From Paracoccaceae bacterium (GTDB lineage Bacteria; Pseudomonadota; Alphaproteobacteria; Rhodobacterales; Rhodobacteraceae), in contig SLKW01000258.1 in the NCBI GenBank assembly GCA_007134405.1, positions 1 through 7,871 on the forward strand: 7,871 bases of DNA, read 5' to 3'. The translations under genes and the position numbers were made by a program. Every line of letters begins with the position of its first letter. Within the stretch, counting starts at the first letter, position 1. The notes below the pieces were generated by a model. It searched no databases and was not told where the DNA came from. It saw only the letters and a list, made by a program, of their open reading frames with translations. Positions 5,910 through 7,871 of this stretch are shown piece by piece.

Positions 5910-7124
5910 TCAGTTGGCCAGCGCCTTGTTGAGGTACTCGTCCACCTTCTCCAGGTAGCCCATCGTGGTCAGCCACTTCTGGTCCGGCCCGACCAGCAGC
6001 GCGAGGTCCTTGGTCATGTAGCCATCCTCGACCGCCTGCACGGTGACCTTCTCCAGCGTCTCGGCGAAGTTCTTCAGCTCGGTATTGTCGTCGAGCTTGG
6101 CGCGGTGCTTCAGCCCGCCGGTCCAGGCGAAGATCGAGGCGATGGAATTCGTCGACGTCTCCTTGCCCGCCTGGTGCTGGCGGTAGTGGCGCGTGACGGT
6201 GCCATGCGCGGCCTCGGCCTCGACGATCTGCCCGTCGGGCGTCATCAACTGGCTGGTCATCAGACCCAGGCTGCCGAAGCCCTGCGCCACGGTGTCGGAC
6301 TGCACGTCGCCGTCGTAGTTCTTGCAGGCCCAGACATAGCCGCCCGACCATTTCATCGCACAGGCCACCATGTCGTCGATCAGCCGGTGCTCGTAGGTGA
6401 TGCCCGCGGCCTTGAACTTGTCCTCGAACTCTTCCTCGTAGACCTTCTGGAACAGATCCTTGAAGCGGCCGTCATAGGCTTTCAGGATCGTGTTCTTCGT
6501 CGACAGGTAGACCGGCCAGCCGCGCGACAGGCCATAATTCATGCTGGCCCGCGCAAAGTCGATGATAGACTCATCGAGGTTGTACATCGCCATCGTCACG
6601 CCCGCGCCCGGCGCGTCGAAGACCTCCTTCTCGATCACCGTGCCGTCCTCACCGACGAACTTGATCGTGAGCTTCCCCTTGCCCGGGAAACGGAAATCGG
6701 TGGCCCGGTACTGATCCCCGAAGGCGTGACGGCCGACGACGATCGGCTGCGTCCAGCCCGGCACCAGACGCGGCACGTTCTTGCAGATGATCGGCTCGCG
6801 GAAGATCACGCCGCCGAGGATGTTGCGGATCGTCCCGTTCGGGCTGCGCCACATCTGCTTGAGGCCAAATTCCTCGACCCGCTGCTCGTCGGGGGTGATC
6901 GTCGCGCATTTCACGCCGACGCCGTACTGCTTGATCGCGTGGGCGGCATCGACGGTGATCTGGTCGTCGGTGCGGTCGCGCTCCTCGATGCCGAGATCGT
7001 AGTATTTCAGGTCGATGTCCAGATACGGCAGGATGAGTTTTTTCTTGATGAAATCCCAGATGATCCGGGTCATTTCGTCGCCGTCGAGTTCGACGACGGG
7101 GTTTTCCACCTTGATCTTCGTCAT
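5910..7124 (-). CDS. icd: NADP-dependent isocitrate dehydrogenase (homodimeric, eukaryote-like type)
   Basis: A 404-residue TCA-cycle enzyme converting isocitrate to 2-oxoglutarate and CO2 with reduction of NADP+. It aligns almost throughout with human IDH1: GDEMTRIIW (15-23), the ITPDE loop (76-80), [10 protein letters not shown] (92-101) with the isocitrate-binding Ser and Arg, [14 protein letters not shown] (131-144) with Arg132 and Tyr139, STKNT (208-212) with Lys210, RLIDDMV (247-253), NYDGDVQSD (269-277) with metal-binding Asp273 and Asp277, and HGTVTRHYR (307-315), whose Arg312 and His313 match the residues contacting the NADP 2'-phosphate. This subfamily is common in alphaproteobacteria and differs from the E. 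coli Icd type. GGAGG (7130-7134, complement) lies five bases before the ATG. The gene is monocistronic by layout, convergent with the USP genes and divergent from guaB. All catalytic residues I could check are intact. Confidence 0.97.
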   Translation of the reverse strand: MTKIKVENPVVELDGDEMTRIIWDFIKKKLILPYLDIDLKYYDLGIEERDRTDDQITVDAAHAIKQYGVGVKCATITPDEQRVEEFGLKQMWRSPNGTIRNILGGVIFREPIICKNVPRLVPGWTQPIVVGRHAFGDQYRATDFRFPGKGKLTIKFVGEDGTVIEKEVFDAPGAGVTMAMYNLDESIIDFARASMNYGLSRGWPVYLSTKNTILKAYDGRFKDLFQKVYEEEFEDKFKAAGITYEHRLIDDMVACAMKWSGGYVWACKNYDGDVQSDTVAQGFGSLGLMTSQLMTPDGQIVEAEAAHGTVTRHYRQHQAGKETSTNSIASIFAWTGGLKHRAKLDDNTELKNFAETLEKVTVQAVEDGYMTKDLALLVGPDQKWLTTMGYLEKVDEYLNKALAN

Positions 7125-7159
7125 GCTTTCCTCCGTTCCGGTTTGAGTCGGCTGCGCGC

Positions 7160-7188
7160 CTCATAGACCAATTCGCGCGTCATGGAAA
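7160..7188 (-). promoter_or_regulatory. weak sigma-70-like promoter candidate for icd
   Basis: On the minus strand TTTCCA (7183-7188) and TATGAG (7160-7165) are separated by exactly 17 bases, each matching the consensus at four of six positions. A start near 7153 would give a leader of about 30 bases ending at the GGAGG site. The geometry is good but the hexamers are weak. Confidence 0.3.
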
Positions 7189-7193
7189 GCACT

Positions 7194-7209
7194 GTATGCG
7201 ATTGCATAC
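7194..7209. promoter_or_regulatory. interrupted palindrome GTATGC-GATT-GCATAC upstream of icd
   Basis: Two perfect 6-base half-sites, GTATGC (7194-7199) and GCATAC (7204-7209), flank GATT. It lies 69 bases upstream of the icd ATG and just upstream of the proposed -35, and also beyond the 3' end of the hydrolase remnant. The symmetry and A/T content stand out from the GC-rich surroundings and suggest a dimeric regulator site; the regulator is unknown. Confidence 0.4.
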
Positions 7210-7218
7210 CGCTTTAGA

Positions 7219-7871
<653 letters not shown>

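Noticed and set aside
5826..7166. Long open frame on the + strand opposite icd
   Set aside because: It is the antisense shadow of a highly conserved icd gene in GC-rich DNA, with His/Asp/Arg/Leu-rich composition and no recognisable domain.

Overview
The window looks like chromosomal DNA from a GC-rich alphaproteobacterium, most likely of the Rhodobacterales/Paracoccaceae type. This rests on strong G/C third-position bias, the eukaryote-like homodimeric NADP isocitrate dehydrogenase, and the general gene style; no rRNA or other phylogenetic marker is present. Nothing indicates a phage, plasmid, IS element or CRISPR array.

Layout. Bases 2-1387 (+) hold all but the N-terminus of a Dda/RecD-like superfamily 1 DNA helicase. 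A 140-base gap with a weak promoter candidate leads to a stress and osmotic-solute block on the + strand: a universal stress protein (USP, 1528-1941), a GC-rich hairpin, and a BCCT betaine/choline/carnitine-type transporter (2018-3676). After a very strong 13-bp hairpin come thpR (RNA 2',3'-cyclic phosphodiesterase, 3765-4307) and a small stand-alone Lrp/AsnC ligand-binding (RAM) domain protein (4369-4605). Two further USP genes follow in tandem (4772-5188 and 5264-5689); they are paralogues of each other.

The + strand block converges on icd (5910-7124, -). The 220-base space between them holds three hairpins that can end transcription from both sides. Beyond icd, a 425-base divergent region separates it from guaB (IMP dehydrogenase, start 7550, + strand, cut by the window end). 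That region holds a weak icd promoter candidate, a perfect 16-base interrupted palindrome, an inverted repeat in front of guaB, and on the minus strand what looks like the C-terminal remnant of an alpha/beta hydrolase.

How the genes fit together. The USP/BCCT/USP/USP grouping suggests a locus for stress and compatible-solute physiology. TeaD, a USP that regulates the TeaABC ectoine transporter in Halomonas, is a known precedent for a USP serving a solute transporter, though that transporter is of a different family. The three USPs share a UspF/UspG-like SHKPGL-type nucleotide loop. The two tandem copies lack the N-terminal Asp that contacts adenine in canonical ATP-binding USPs. The housekeeping genes icd and guaB and the thpR/RAM pair appear to be ordinary neighbours. 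I do not see a clearly new multi-gene system here. The points most worth a second look are the USP set around the transporter, the hydrolase remnant, and the palindrome beside icd.
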